NCBI GenBank assembly: GCA_000697335.1
Contig: JNEM01013453.1
Span: 1 to 13,418 of the forward strand
From: Conidiobolus incongruus B7586
Lineage: Eukaryota; Entomophthoromycota; Entomophthoromycetes; Entomophthorales; Conidiobolaceae
DNA: 13,418 nucleotides
Reading direction: 5' to 3'
In this document: piece by piece, positions 1-10,419 of the stretch
Numbering within the stretch: position 1 is the first letter of the stretch
How the letters are laid out: the number at the start of each line of letters is the position of its first letter
Translations under genes and position numbers: made by a program
The notes under the pieces: model-generated
Databases searched by the model: none
What the model saw: the letters and a program-made list of their open reading frames with translations, nothing else
Told to the model about the DNA's origin: nothing

Positions 1-499
1 AGTATTACAGTGTATAGTGTTAAATTTGAATGAAATAAATTATAGATAAGATTTAAAATAGCAATAATTAGGTTTGATACAGATAGTTATTAATATCTAG
101 TAGGTTTTTAATAGTTTTGTTGCTGCTACCATGTAAGCATAGTGGTAGTTAAACTAATATAGTGTAGAGGAAGACTTAATATAAAAGTAGTGTGGCACAG
201 AATGTGGTAATATAATGTGGCTGTAGTGTGCAAGTGTAAACAAAGTTTAATTAAGCTTCGAACTAGGATGAGTCACTGATATATTAAGATTTATATTAGG
301 TAGTGCCAATATCCTACAATATTAACAGAATATAGTCTCAATCTTAGAAATAATGTAAAAGTAAAAATTGAGAGGAAAAAGAGGAACCTAGTTTATTAGA
401 TAATTTAATACTATTTATACAATTAATTTAACTATATAAGTATAAATTAATCATATAATTTATAGTTAATTAAATTATATAAAAGTATATATAAGAATT
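1..499. other. AT-rich intergenic DNA with G-skewed left end
   Basis: No gene is recognised here; stops are dense in all frames. Roughly the first 360 bases are less AT-rich than what follows and are clearly G-skewed on the + strand, most strongly around 180-240. There TGTGG occurs three times at 12-13 base spacing (191, 203, 216). From about 420 the sequence becomes nearly pure A+T. An imperfect inverted repeat of about 16 bases pairs 421-437 with 461-476, just before mariner copy A. The left part could be a decayed element or an untranslated/regulatory stretch of a gene outside the window; the sequence does not decide. Confidence 0.5.
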
Positions 500-1075
500 T
501 AGAGAACTAGTCTCTTAACATTATTAATAAGTGAATATTAATTATTGTAATAGATTATAATAACATATATTATTCTTATTTAGTTTTTAAAAGAAAATTA
601 ATTAATAATAAACTTTATATTTCTTTTTCAAATAAAACTATTTCTAATTAGTATTCTCAATATAATTTAAAAAAACCTATTATTTTACATGATAATTATA
701 AAATATATAAATTTAAAGTTGTAAAAACATTTTTAATTAAAAATAACTAGAAAAAACTATCATATTTAATATATTCTTTATATTATAACCTATGTAATTA
801 TAATTGTTTTAAGCAATTAAAAAACTAGCTTATAGGAAAAAAATTTCTACAGGAAAATTTAATTTGTTTGTAAAACATTAAATTTTAGTCTTTAATAAAA
901 AGAATTATTTTTTAAGTATTAGATCTTTGTTAAAAATATAGCAAAAAGTTATTAGAAATAAAAGAAAATATTAATTTTATAATATATATTTTTTTTTACT
1001 TTTTATATATTAAAATCTTTATTTTTTTCAGTCACAAAAAATTCCTATTATTTAAATTACAAAGTAATAATTTAA
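500..1075 (+). mobile_element. Mariner-type DNA transposon, decayed copy A (5' truncated)
   Basis: Remnant of the C-terminal two thirds of a mariner-family transposase, which would have cut and pasted the element at TA sites. Reading + from 520, the order is: a strand leading to the VPKGKLINNK-like segment (about 580-610), then KPIILHDN with the second catalytic Asp codon GAT at 691-693. Next come KVVKTFL, a stop where mariners have Trp, and the YSPD..P.DY block degraded to YSLYYNLCNYN. Position 796-798 (AAT, Asn) lies exactly 35 codons after 691, i.e. the D34D spacing, so the third catalytic Asp is lost. After a frame change the C-terminal IR.L..I.QKVI motif follows (about 920-955). The N-terminal DNA-binding part is missing. 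A shares its right end (ACAAAGTAATA, about 1061-1071) with copy C, which probably marks the element's 3' end. Stops and frame changes make it non-functional. Identification as mariner is firm; the left boundary is approximate. Confidence 0.8.
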
Positions 1076-2329
1076 AATTACAAAATTTTTAAAATTGATA
1101 TATTTATATTAATAGCATTTAGCCAATAATCTATTCTACAACATATTTTCAAAAATGAGTTTGATCTATTATTAATGAATAAAATTTTCATTTAAATTAA
1201 TAATACCAACATTTAAAATTTCAAATAAAATATATTTAAAATTTTAAACCAATTTAAAATATATCTTTACCAATTATTCCATCAAAATGTTTTAAAAATT
1301 GCTATATATTATGCATGTTCAATACAATATGCAATAATAATATAATCATTATAAGCACAAAATTAAACTTGAAAAGATCATAATATTGAATGAGTTGAGT
1401 TCATATAGAGTATACTAGAATATTCAATATTAAATTTCAATATATCAAATTAAGAGAGACAGATAACAATTTATTTATAAAATTCAAGAAAATAAGGGGA
1501 AATAAATTATATAAACATCAGTCACTATACATTTCTAACAGGAAAATATATCGTAATAGCCATCCATTTTGGGAAATATATATTTTGATATTGTATAATA
1601 TTCCCTGTATATGCTCAGTGTGACAAGTTGGATATAGTGTTTAAATCAATGCAAGTTAATTGAGGTTGAAAGTGTTTAATATTTTTTATTTGAGATTATT
1701 GGGTTGTAATTGAGATTGAAATTGGATCAGATCACTCTCCTCTCTTACGATATGCCAACTGGGGTGATTGATGAATGATGAGTTTGAAAAATTGATCGAA
1801 ATATGTGCATATATTATAATCTTTTCACTTAAATTTGAAAATAATAAGCATTATTCTTGCTCCAATCGCATAAATTCAAAATAGAAAATGTCAAATTAGA
1901 AGTTTAGGTATATTGAAAATATTGAAAATCTTGATTTTCAAGATCTGGAAGTGGTAAGTTATAAAGGTAAAATCCCAAATGAGTTAATTGGATCCAATGG
2001 GACATAGTGGTTAATATGTCTATATTCAAAAAATTAAAATCATGTTTAAGCCTTTTGAATTTGGGTTGTATTTTAAAAATATATTTGGGGATAGAATAAA
2101 ATTACTGGGATAATTATTAATGTTAAAGTTATGTAAACTAGATGATTAAAAACTAATTAAAAAGATTTGATATATATTATTTTAAAATTAAAAAAAAATT
2201 AATCTTTGATTTTTCAAATATATAATTAATTTCAAATAATAAAATTTATATAAAAAATAAGATAATATATAGTATTAAATTATATATAATGCTATAATAG
2301 CTATTTTGATTAAGGATTATATTCTTTAA
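1076..2329. other. Intergenic DNA, no gene seen
   Basis: No open frame of note and no recognisable protein or RNA gene. The stretch around 1500-2110 has a milder composition (more G and C than the adjoining mariner remnants) and may be ordinary non-repetitive intergenic DNA separating the two transposon fossils. From about 2110 it turns strongly AT-rich approaching copy B. Confidence 0.5.
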
Positions 2330-3410
2330 AATTTATTATATAATTGAATAATTTTTGAATTAAATAAAAATTATAAAAACTTTGTTAATTTAATATAAAT
2401 AAAAGTTAACTATTAATTTTTCTAAAAACTATTTAAAAATTATAAATAAAATTATTTATTAAAAAATAAGCTATTTTAAAACCAAGAAGAAATTATATAA
2501 TACCTATTAAAATTTAAAAAATTAATTTTAACTCCTAATTTTTTAATTATTCATAAAATTAAAAAATATATTTAAAAATATTATTCGATTTTAGTTTAGA
2601 AATTATCAAAATACTTTAATTTTAGCTATATAGATAATATATATATATATATTTAAATTTAAATTTAAAATAAATATTTTATAATTTAATTAATATTTAA
2701 AATACAAAAATATTATAATTAAAATAAATTTATTTAAATATAATTATAAAATATAATTTTGATAATAGAATAATATTATTAGCAATCTCAAACCTTTAAT
2801 AATATTTTATTAAGATATATATCAAGATATTGAATTAATGTAATTTTATTTATAAATTCTTTTTAATTAATATTATATTTATAAATAGATGCTAATAATA
2901 ATAATAAATTAAAATAATATATGTTTTCTTATTGAATTATAAAAGAAAATCAACTGATAATAAAGTTTATATTGTTTTTTTTTAAATAAAACTATTTTTA
3001 ATTAGTGTTTTAAATATAATTTGAGATAACTTATTATTTTACATAATATTTATATAATATATCAAATTAAATTTATAAAATATCTGTTAATTAAAAATAA
3101 ACCAAAAAAATATTATATTTAATATATTCACTAGAAATAACTTATATAATTATTAATCTTTTAAGCAATTAAAAAAACTAGCTTATAAGAAAAGATTTCT
3201 ATAAAAAAATTCAATTGGTTGATAAAAAATTAATTTTAGTTGTTAATAAAAAGAATCATTTTTTATGTATTAAAAGTTTGTAAAAATATAATAAAAAGTT
3301 ATTAATATTAAAAAAGAGTATTAATTTTATATTTTATATAAATTTCTTTATATAATTCATTAAAATATATTTGTTTTAATTGCAAAAAATTATATTTATT
3401 TAAATTAAAT
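2330..3410 (+). mobile_element. Mariner-type DNA transposon, decayed copy B (nearly full length)
   Basis: Aligns by eye along most of its length with copy C and, in its right half, with copy A. Anchors are 2466-2610 (with C 11429-11570), 2800-2840 (AAGATATATATCAAGATATTG, matching C near 11790), 2925-3060, and 3160-3320 with the CTAGCTTATA block shared by all three. The HDN motif of the catalytic core reads CAT AAT from 3042, so the second catalytic Asp has become Asn as in C. This is the most eroded copy: the reading frame breaks up shortly after that motif and the D3 region is barely readable. A simple AT run (2637-2652) followed by AAATTT repeats (2652-2670) lies where C has TTAAAA repeats. 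The ends are estimated from the alignment; no terminal inverted repeat could be fixed. Confidence 0.7.
2637..2670. repeat. AT microsatellite plus AAATTT short tandem repeat inside mariner B
   Basis: About eight AT units are followed by three TTTAAA/AAATTT units. The equivalent place in copy C holds three TTAAAA units (about 11599-11618). The simple repeats therefore probably grew from a Lys-rich linker segment of the ancestral transposase frame. Confidence 0.55.
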
Positions 3411-3749
3411 AGTAATAGTGAATTCCAATATAGTTTCAATTTAAATCTTAGAGATCTTATGTTAAATCAAATAATATTCTGGCATAGTATCAGATAATTA
3501 AAATTTTTAAACTTTCAGAAATCATTAGTTATGCATTGTAGGTGATATTAGTCTATTGGATAAATTTAAATGTGAGTGAAGCAATAATTTCAATCTATGT
3601 GACTTATATAAAATGCTTCTCAATTTAGTTGAGTAAATGAAAACATCAGCTATATATTGGAACTTAATTTGGGAAATTGATAACCAATTGTTTTACAAAT
3701 ACGTATTGAAATGATTTTCTGTAGTTACTAAACAATGTATAAAATATTT
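3411..3749. other. Intergenic spacer between mariner B and solo LTR 1
   Basis: About 340 bases of moderately AT-rich sequence with no sustained frame and no recognised motif. The last bases, 3750-3754, form the left copy of the LTR's target-site duplication. Confidence 0.5.
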
Positions 3750-3754
3750 AATAT

Positions 3755-4108
3755 TGTCACGAGTCAGGTGACTCCCTTCTACCCAGCTGTCCTTACATCA
3801 GCCTAATGTTAAAGTCATTTCCCACTCACATATTGTCTGCTCTTGCTCTATCTTTTAATTGGCCGATGATGCAAGTCACCGGATAATCTCGTGAATCACC
3901 TTACTCAACCGACACTATATAAAAACCAGAATTAGAGCTATCCTCAGCAGGAAGAGTTCGATCTGGATCCTCCCAGCTATTTGACTTGAATCAATAAATC
4001 CCCTATCCCCCTAACACTTACCTGGAATTCTCCAGATCTCTCTCTCTCTTTTACTTAAACTACTCTGGATACAGCTTTCCCAAGGAATGTTAATAACTTG
4101 AAACTCCA
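3755..4108 (+). mobile_element. Solo LTR 1, Ty3/gypsy-like retroelement fossil
   Basis: A 354-base island, far richer in G and C than its surroundings, begins TGTCAC and ends CA. It is bounded by a 5-base direct repeat AATAT (3750-3754 and 4109-4113), the duplication expected from an LTR-element integrase. Inside are a TATA box (3916-3923), a TTCGATC block (3958-3964), an AATAAA polyadenylation-type signal (3993-3998) and a short CT repeat (4037-4049), in the usual U3-R-U5 order for + strand transcription. A short hairpin sits just inside the left end (GAGTC 3761-3765 with GACTC 3770-3774). No internal coding region adjoins it, so it is what remains after LTR-LTR recombination. The LTR itself looks complete. 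It is younger than the AT-saturated mariner fossils, judging by composition. Superfamily assignment rests on the TGTCAC start and is moderate. Confidence 0.8.
4037..4049. repeat. CT dinucleotide repeat inside solo LTR 1
   Basis: A run of about six TC units in the presumed U5 part of the LTR. It is not present in the second LTR of the window, so it is probably a local slippage product. Confidence 0.6.
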
Positions 4109-4113
4109 AATAT

Positions 4114-5789
4114 ACTTTTGAATCACCTTATCAATATCTTTTTGACCTGTACCTTTATCCTTTTGAAGCCCAATTACCAATTTTTTCACAATTGGGGAAT
4201 TTCATACTCTTAATAAGAGAGGATTTACATTTATTTTTTAAATAGCGATTAGATAAACTTGATTCTCAAACATATTGCTTGATCAATATTGCTCAACATG
4301 TTTAAACTTAATTTCAAGTTTGAATTTTAATTCAATTCCGACTGTTTCTAAGAAAATTGTATTAATGATATATATCTGCAAAAAATGGGTATTTATTTGA
4401 ACTAATTGAAAATTCCAAAGATGAGAAAACAATGATACTGATATTAATCAATTTGACCTGAGCTATGGGAATGATATAGTCAAATAATTAGGAATTTTAT
4501 ATTTGTATTTTAATTGATGTTTTAAAATTCATAAGATCCTTTAAAAATTTTAATAAATGTAAAAATATTAATGATAGTTTTTTTCAGATATCCCTATACT
4601 GTATTTTGATACAACTATATAATTGCTCCATATACAAACTGATAAAATAATATTGCAATAAAAGAGAATTATTTAATATAAAGATAGTATAAATACTGTA
4701 AAATGCTTGAAATTTCAATTAACCTGAATTTTATTTCTGTCTAATTAAATTTATAAACATATTTACATTTGCAAATAATTCTGCAAAAATTAAAAAATAA
4801 ATTTTTACTAGGATCACAGAATGGAAGCAACTTAAGATCGGAAAATAATATATATTATATAATTGATAATTTATACTGATCTCAAATTAACTTTATTTTG
4901 TATTATGGAAATATTGGAAGACTATATTTTATATACTATATATTCAAATATGGCTATATCTGAACGTTCAATATAATGAATAACAGTTTATACCTAAAAA
5001 TTAATAGTTTTAATTTTATTAAAAATCATAATTAATAAAATCATATATTACACAATTTTTTCAAATAACTAAAAATAGTTCTATTATTTGGGTAATTCAA
5101 ATTTACAATTTCAGATTGATCAAAATATACTAATCAATTTCAAGATTCAATAATATAAAAAATTTTTAATTTTTTTTTCTAGACAATAGTATTTGAAAGT
5201 TAAATCTGCAATATGCTAAAATAATGGTGATTTGGAGTCTTTTTAATATTAAATTGTATTTATATATAGTTCAAGGAAATGATTCAAATCTAGAACTTGA
5301 TATAGAGTATGATAATCAAAGTATAAGTTTTTAAACTTTTTCATTTGATATATAATCTAAATTTATATTTTTAACAAGTATGTGTAATTAATATTAATTC
5401 AAATTCCTAAATAATTTATAAAGGTATTTAAAACCTTATGAAATTACTATTAATTTAATACTTTAAAAACTTGAATGGTGATGTTTTTATTAAGAAAATG
5501 AAAATTTTTAATTTAAAAATATTATTATAATCTATTTCAAGTAAGATATTAAAGTTAAGTTAATTCAGTATTGTCTTTGAGGTAGTTTAAACCCAAATTT
5601 TTCTAATTGATACTTGAAAGAGGCTAAATTAATTTTTAACCTAAAAATATAGGTTATAGTTAATATTGTGAAAAAATATGAGAAATAATATAGATCATAT
5701 ATTAATATCAAATATTTAACCAAATATAGAATATATAGTTAATAAAAATAAATTTTTAAAATAAATTATTTAATATAAAAATTAAAAAA
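4114..5789. other. AT-rich intergenic DNA between solo LTR 1 and the F-box/LRR gene
   Basis: About 1.7 kb without a credible frame on either strand. No tRNA-like fold, transposase motif or tandem repeat was recognised. The right end is the 3' flank of the minus-strand gene. A polyadenylation signal could not be singled out there because the sequence is almost all A and T. Confidence 0.5.
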
Positions 5790-7142
5790 TCAATATTTAT
5801 AACAATGAACCCAATCATAATAAACAATACACTTCCAATCCTTAAATTGACTAAAATGTTTTACAAGGTCTTCTTTCTCACATTTGGGCGAATATGTAGG
5901 ATGATCATAGATGTAAATTCGATTTAGCTCCGTACAATGCTTCAATAATTCAAAATCCATACTTTTAAGATTAAATCTATAAAATTTGATAAATTTGATT
6001 TGATTTTTGGGTAGTTCAGTTTTGAAACTCGATAAAGGATATTTGGAAATGATAGATAACTGAGTAAGTTTGGGCATATTTGGAATTATAGAATTGATTA
6101 CTTCTTCGAAACCATCATCATGAAGCATTGTCAAGTGAGTCAAGTTTGGAAAAAGTAGGTAGATTTTACGTGCTAAAGGGAACACACCATAATGCCTATG
6201 GAAGAAATGGAAACGTTTTACATATTGAAAAATGGGTAAATCGTAATTATTTAGCTCTTCTAGTGGGTCGCTATTTACTTGGAAACTTAAGTCAGTTAAG
6301 TGACTGCTTTGAGATAAATAGGATAAATTGTCTGGATTGAGGAGATTCATATCCATGGTAACTGTTTTAAGGTGGAGATGATTTCTTAAAAATTGATTAA
6401 TATTTTCGATAATACTGTTAGGATAAACTCCGATTTCACAAGCGTACAAATGAGGAAATTGGAAATTGAAAAAATGGATAGGCTCACTAGGACCTAATGC
6501 CATAGTTGAGTGGTAATACACTTCTTTGGGATATTCAATAAAATTGGTTAGGATTTTTTTACAATTAGATATTGCTAAGGTTCGTAAACGAGTAGAAAGT
6601 GTAAATTCTTCATTTTCATTATCATTGGACAATTGAATTAGGTTTAAATCTTCTAGAATTAAATGTTCCAAACAGTTTAATTTTTTTAACACAATTCTTA
6701 GCGTTGTTAACGGAATGGCTATGTCAGCTAAATAAAAAGTACTCAATTTGGGACACTGATTACATATTGGAATTAAAAGATATGTAACTAAATGCCTTTC
6801 AATGTACAAGCCTTGAACGAATTCCTTAATACATTGAAGTCTGTCACAAAATCGATTAATAATAGCATCGATTTTATCCTGGCCTTTAAGCTTTTCAGTA
6901 CCTAGCAGAGCTTCCACTTTTGGGGCAAGATTAAAGAGTATTAATTCTTTAAAGCAATAAGGTTTATATTTCTGGTTCAAATACCGATTGGATAGACTTA
7001 ATTGATAAATATCCTGCTTTGATAGATATTGTTGAACGTCCCTTAAGCCCAAGACCAAGTTCCAATCATCCCCACTCAACTTTGATTGTTTGAATGGAAA
7101 TAAAAATACTGATAAAAGCTTATCTAAAAAATTTGAATTCAT
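5790..7142 (-). CDS. F-box-like / leucine-rich-repeat protein, 450 aa
   Basis: Likely substrate-recognition subunit of an SCF-type ubiquitin ligase: the F-box would bind Skp1 and the repeats a target protein. Residues 27-70 fit an F-box-like fold: a Trp-led helix, DVQQYLSKQDIYQLSLSNRYLN, then KYKP and FKELILF. They are followed by irregular leucine-rich repeats, with strands near 130-141, 155-168, 184-197, 229-242, 256-269, 280-292, 331-343, 356-370, 382-397 and 403-417 (for example FPNLTHLTML and MPKLTQLSII). There is no transmembrane segment or clear signal peptide, so it is probably cytosolic or nuclear. The codon directly before the ATG is an in-frame TAA, so translation cannot start further upstream; the frame runs unbroken to TGA with no intron needed. 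It is far less AT-rich than its flanks, as expected for a gene under selection. It has no coding neighbour in the window. Such proteins form large families in Conidiobolus-like fungi (from memory). The target is unknown. Some LRR-only proteins without ligase function look alike. Confidence 0.85.
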   Translation of the reverse strand: MNSNFLDKLLSVFLFPFKQSKLSGDDWNLVLGLRDVQQYLSKQDIYQLSLSNRYLNQKYKPYCFKELILFNLAPKVEALLGTEKLKGQDKIDAIINRFCDRLQCIKEFVQGLYIERHLVTYLLIPICNQCPKLSTFYLADIAIPLTTLRIVLKKLNCLEHLILEDLNLIQLSNDNENEEFTLSTRLRTLAISNCKKILTNFIEYPKEVYYHSTMALGPSEPIHFFNFQFPHLYACEIGVYPNSIIENINQFLRNHLHLKTVTMDMNLLNPDNLSYLSQSSHLTDLSFQVNSDPLEELNNYDLPIFQYVKRFHFFHRHYGVFPLARKIYLLFPNLTHLTMLHDDGFEEVINSIIPNMPKLTQLSIISKYPLSSFKTELPKNQIKFIKFYRFNLKSMDFELLKHCTELNRIYIYDHPTYSPKCEKEDLVKHFSQFKDWKCIVYYDWVHCYKY

Positions 7143-9428
7143 TTAAGTTATATCTGATATTTTACATTGACTAGACAAATGGTGTTTGAAAATTAAAGCA
7201 TTTGGTGTATATTATGGGATTATATAAGACAAACAATAATGAACAAGATAGTTATCATGAGATCAATATTTTGCAAACAATACAATCTCAATAAAAATAT
7301 ATGGGAATGTGAAAACTCTTGAGCAAGATAATAATCTTAAAAAACTATAGAATAATGTTTAAATACTTTCTTGAAACTTTTTATATGATGATTGAACAAA
7401 AATATAATAATCTCAACTCCCTCAATGTTATTCATGACAATGATATACAAATATTTGATACTTTGTTTGAAATATTTCATTTTGATCAAACACATCTATA
7501 ATGGTTGAAAATATAGCTCATATAATTGATTTGAATTACAAATATTACTTTGAATATTGAAACTTGATCGTTATTTAGTTTGTTTAGTTAAAATTTGCCT
7601 AGTGTTTTTTTCTCAAAATGTGACTGTCTAACCTTATTCAATAAGATCATACTCGTTAATAGTAATATGATTATATTTTTTGAACCTGCGTATATTTCTA
7701 AGCATATATACTAAGCAAACAAATTGATAATATACTGAAAACATTAAGTAATAAGTCTACTTGTTAGAATCATACTCATAAATATACTGAATAAAAAACT
7801 CTTGATGATTATTTGAATAAATTTGACTTTAATTCTTTCAAATAATTAAATATAATAAATAATATTTGAAAAATTGACATTTTCACTGTTTATTGGCATA
7901 TAAAACTTTAATATTCACTATTAGTATTAGATGATTCACAATAATTCGAATATTCAAATATTTAATAATTGAAATAAATTTCTCCATCAATTAATATGGT
8001 GGAAATTATTTATAGGAGTAATTGGAAAATTAGCTGACCAGAATCAAATTAATGACTAAAATCATGATATATTTTTTGGTCCAAGCAAATGTTCAGGAGA
8101 ATCATTAAACTCATCTAACGATGATATAATAATATTCAGATATACATCACAAGTTGAGTAAATGACCTGTGAATTTATTTTTTAATTTTAGATAGTCTAT
8201 TTAAAAAATCAAATATCTTCATATTGATTACTAAAAATATTTACTTATTTAAATAGATTAAAAGTTCAGATACTTCATTTCATTTTATATTTTTCAAATT
8301 TAAATTTTCAATTGTTTTTTTTATTCCAACTACAGTATTTTGTAAATTGAATTCAAGATCTTTTCAACAGTATTTATTTAAATGTTGAACAACGATATTT
8401 CCCAAATTGCAATGCCAATGGATATATATCAAGTTGAAGTTATAATAATAGCCATTAAACATAAAATATAAACTTTATTCTATTATTATATTTTTCTATT
8501 TTAGAAAAACCTTTAATTATTTCCTGAGAGATGTCAATAATCAATTTAACCTTCAAAATATAATACTTGGAGATAAATTCCTCGCTATTATGATTAAAAT
8601 ATAATAATTACCATGTATAAATCCCAGATATACAAAATCAAACAGAAAAATATGTTTATTTACAAACTACTTTCAATGCTTAAAATGATTTCTACACCGT
8701 TTCAGAATTTTCATTCCATATTGGATAATTCATATGAACTCAGATATGGAAAAAATATGATTTTGATGCGTTATTAAGTTTGGGATATTGAAATATATTC
8801 ACCATATTCATGATTTGCTTCTATTAAGATTATCCAATCAAATTTTCAGAAATTATACTTGTAAATTTGGAATTACTTAACCATTTCAATAGAGGATATG
8901 TGAATAATTTTATCATTAAAATTTAAGATCTAAAATAAGCTAGAGCAGAGATTAATCCATTTATTCATTTATAATTATTAAAGGATTAGTTCAGTTTAAT
9001 TATAGAATATAAAATCAACAGTAAAATATTAATATAGAAATTTTAAAATAGTAAAATTATAAAACCAATATTAAATTATTAATCTATATATTAAAATTTA
9101 ATATATAATATAGATTTATTAATTTTTTTAATTATTAATAACTATTTATTAAACTTAAAATAAGCTTTTGACATTAAAAAGGTAGTTTTTTTATTTGAGA
9201 CTAAAATTTAACATTTTATAAAAGTATATATTTTTTTAATAAGGACTATTTTTCTGATAAAAATATTTAGAATTATTTAAAAAAGCTAAAATTATATAAG
9301 TTATATTTAATAAGATATATTAGGTATAGCAGTTTTATGAAATTAATATAAAAAATCTTTTATAATTCTTTATAATTTATAATTACTATATAAAATAATT
9401 AATATTACTATACTAACCTCTATTATAT
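7143..9428. other. AT-rich intergenic DNA upstream of the F-box/LRR gene
   Basis: The first few hundred bases must hold the promoter of the minus-strand gene. No other gene is supported. Composition is moderate to about 8900, then almost pure A+T from about 9000. A short imperfect inverted repeat pairs 9072-9092 with 9106-9126. A block at 9146-9171 resembles one at 10261-10290 (see findings). There are no recognisable transposase motifs on either strand. Confidence 0.5.
7220..7226 (-). promoter_or_regulatory. Possible TATA box of the F-box/LRR gene
   Basis: TATATAA on the minus strand, about 78 bases upstream of the ATG at 7142, at a plausible distance for a fungal core promoter. TATA-like strings are common by chance in DNA this AT-rich, so the call is weak. 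Confidence 0.3.
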
Positions 9429-9447
9429 CTGTCTCTTATACACATCT
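9429..9447 (+). other. Tn5 mosaic end / Nextera adapter sequence (left)
   Basis: CTGTCTCTTATACACATCT, a perfect 19-base match to the engineered hyperactive Tn5 mosaic end used in Nextera library kits. It is GC-richer than the A+T-only DNA on both sides and is unrelated to it. With its inverted partner at 10401-10419 it almost certainly represents library adapter left in the assembly. The bases after it are genomic-looking A+T and not the usual sequencing-primer extension, which fits a mate-pair circularisation junction better than simple read-through. Confidence 0.95.
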
Positions 9448-10400
9448 AATATTATATTATATTATATATATTTTGATCTTATTAATTAATATAAGAATAA
9501 TAAAGAAAATTAATTTCATAAATTTAAATAAACTTTAAATAATATCTTTTTAGCTTTAGATTAATATATTTAATATTAAGTATTATTTTTAGAAAATTAT
9601 TATTTTGATATATAATTTAATAATAAATCTTTTTAGTATATATGGTTAATTTTTAATTAAAATATATTAAAAACTTAATGTTATAAACTATTTAATTTAT
9701 GTATAATACAATTCAGTTTTGAATTTTTATTTAAAAATACTCTAATAATAAAATAATTATGAATAAATATATATAACCTGAAAATATTAATTTGAACATA
9801 TAATCTATATATTAATTATTTTTTGAAATTATTTATTTATTTGATAAATTAGAAGTTAAAAGAATTTTTACTTTTTTAACCAAACTAATATTATTTATAT
9901 TTAATTATTTCGCTATGAATTAATAATTGCTTGGATCTAATAAATATTATAAATTGGATTTTTAAAAAATATATTAATATATTATCTTTTGATTTTAAAA
10001 ATTTATATTCTTTTTATTATTAGTATTAGTTAATAAATTTCTATAACTAGCTTGTATTAAATATCTTACTAATTATTTGATTTTAAAACACTTTTTTTAC
10101 TAATATATATCAATATTTAAATTTATTTGATTTTTATTATTATATATTATTATATACACTTTTCTAAAAAAATTATATTATATAAAATAGTTAATATGAT
10201 TTATTATCTTTATATTATTATTAAATAGTCTATTTGAAATTTTAATTTGTTTTATAAAATTTTATTAATAAACTTCAAAATAAGTTTGAAAAATAAGATC
10301 AAATATTATTATATTTTTTATATTAACTTATTCCTGACTTTGTTATATAAAATAAAAATATTTGTTTAATAAAATTATTATACAAAAATTTCTATAGTTT
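9448..10400. other. AT-only block enclosed by the two adapter sequences
   Basis: 953 bases of nearly pure A+T with no readable frame and no Tn5 transposase, resistance marker or vector sequence, so this is not a laboratory transposon cargo. It looks like the same kind of host AT-rich DNA as outside, but its position and orientation relative to the flanks are unproven because an adapter lies at each edge. It contains a 9146-like block at 10261-10290. Confidence 0.6.
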
Positions 10401-10419
10401 AGATGTGTATAAGAGACAG
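10401..10419 (-). other. Tn5 mosaic end / Nextera adapter sequence (right)
   Basis: AGATGTGTATAAGAGACAG, the exact reverse complement of the copy at 9429-9447. The nine bases outside the pair (9420-9428 and 10420-10428) agree at only six positions, so there is no 9-base target duplication of the kind a real Tn5 insertion makes. Confidence 0.95.

Noticed and set aside
241-275. tRNA T-arm-like string (GCTTCGAACTAGG)
   Set aside because: The bases on either side do not pair into a T stem and no acceptor, D or anticodon arms can be placed upstream.
500-1075. Integrase or reverse-transcriptase remnant of an LTR element
   Set aside because: First considered because of the shared repeat blocks, but the HDN motif, the exact D34D spacing and the C-terminal IR.L...QKVI motif fit a mariner transposase and not a retroelement integrase.
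3950-3985. tRNA- or SINE-like string (GAGTTCGATCTGG) in the first GC island
   Set aside because: No cloverleaf can be built, and the same TTCGATC sits at the identical offset in the second LTR, so it is an LTR feature.
6128-6340. 70-codon open frame on the + strand
   Set aside because: It lies wholly antisense inside the F-box/LRR gene and has no recognisable domain; it is a shadow of the real frame.
7319-7501. 60-codon open frame on the + strand starting with TTG
   Set aside because: Composition is typical of translated AT-rich DNA (Ile, Asn, Phe, Tyr, Lys); no domain, no ATG at its start and no supporting context.
9429-10419. A natural or laboratory Tn5-like transposon, suggested by the inward-facing mosaic ends
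   Set aside because: The interior has no transposase or marker frame, the flanking 9-mers differ at three of nine positions, and the 19-mers match the engineered mosaic end exactly. Adapter carry-over explains this better.
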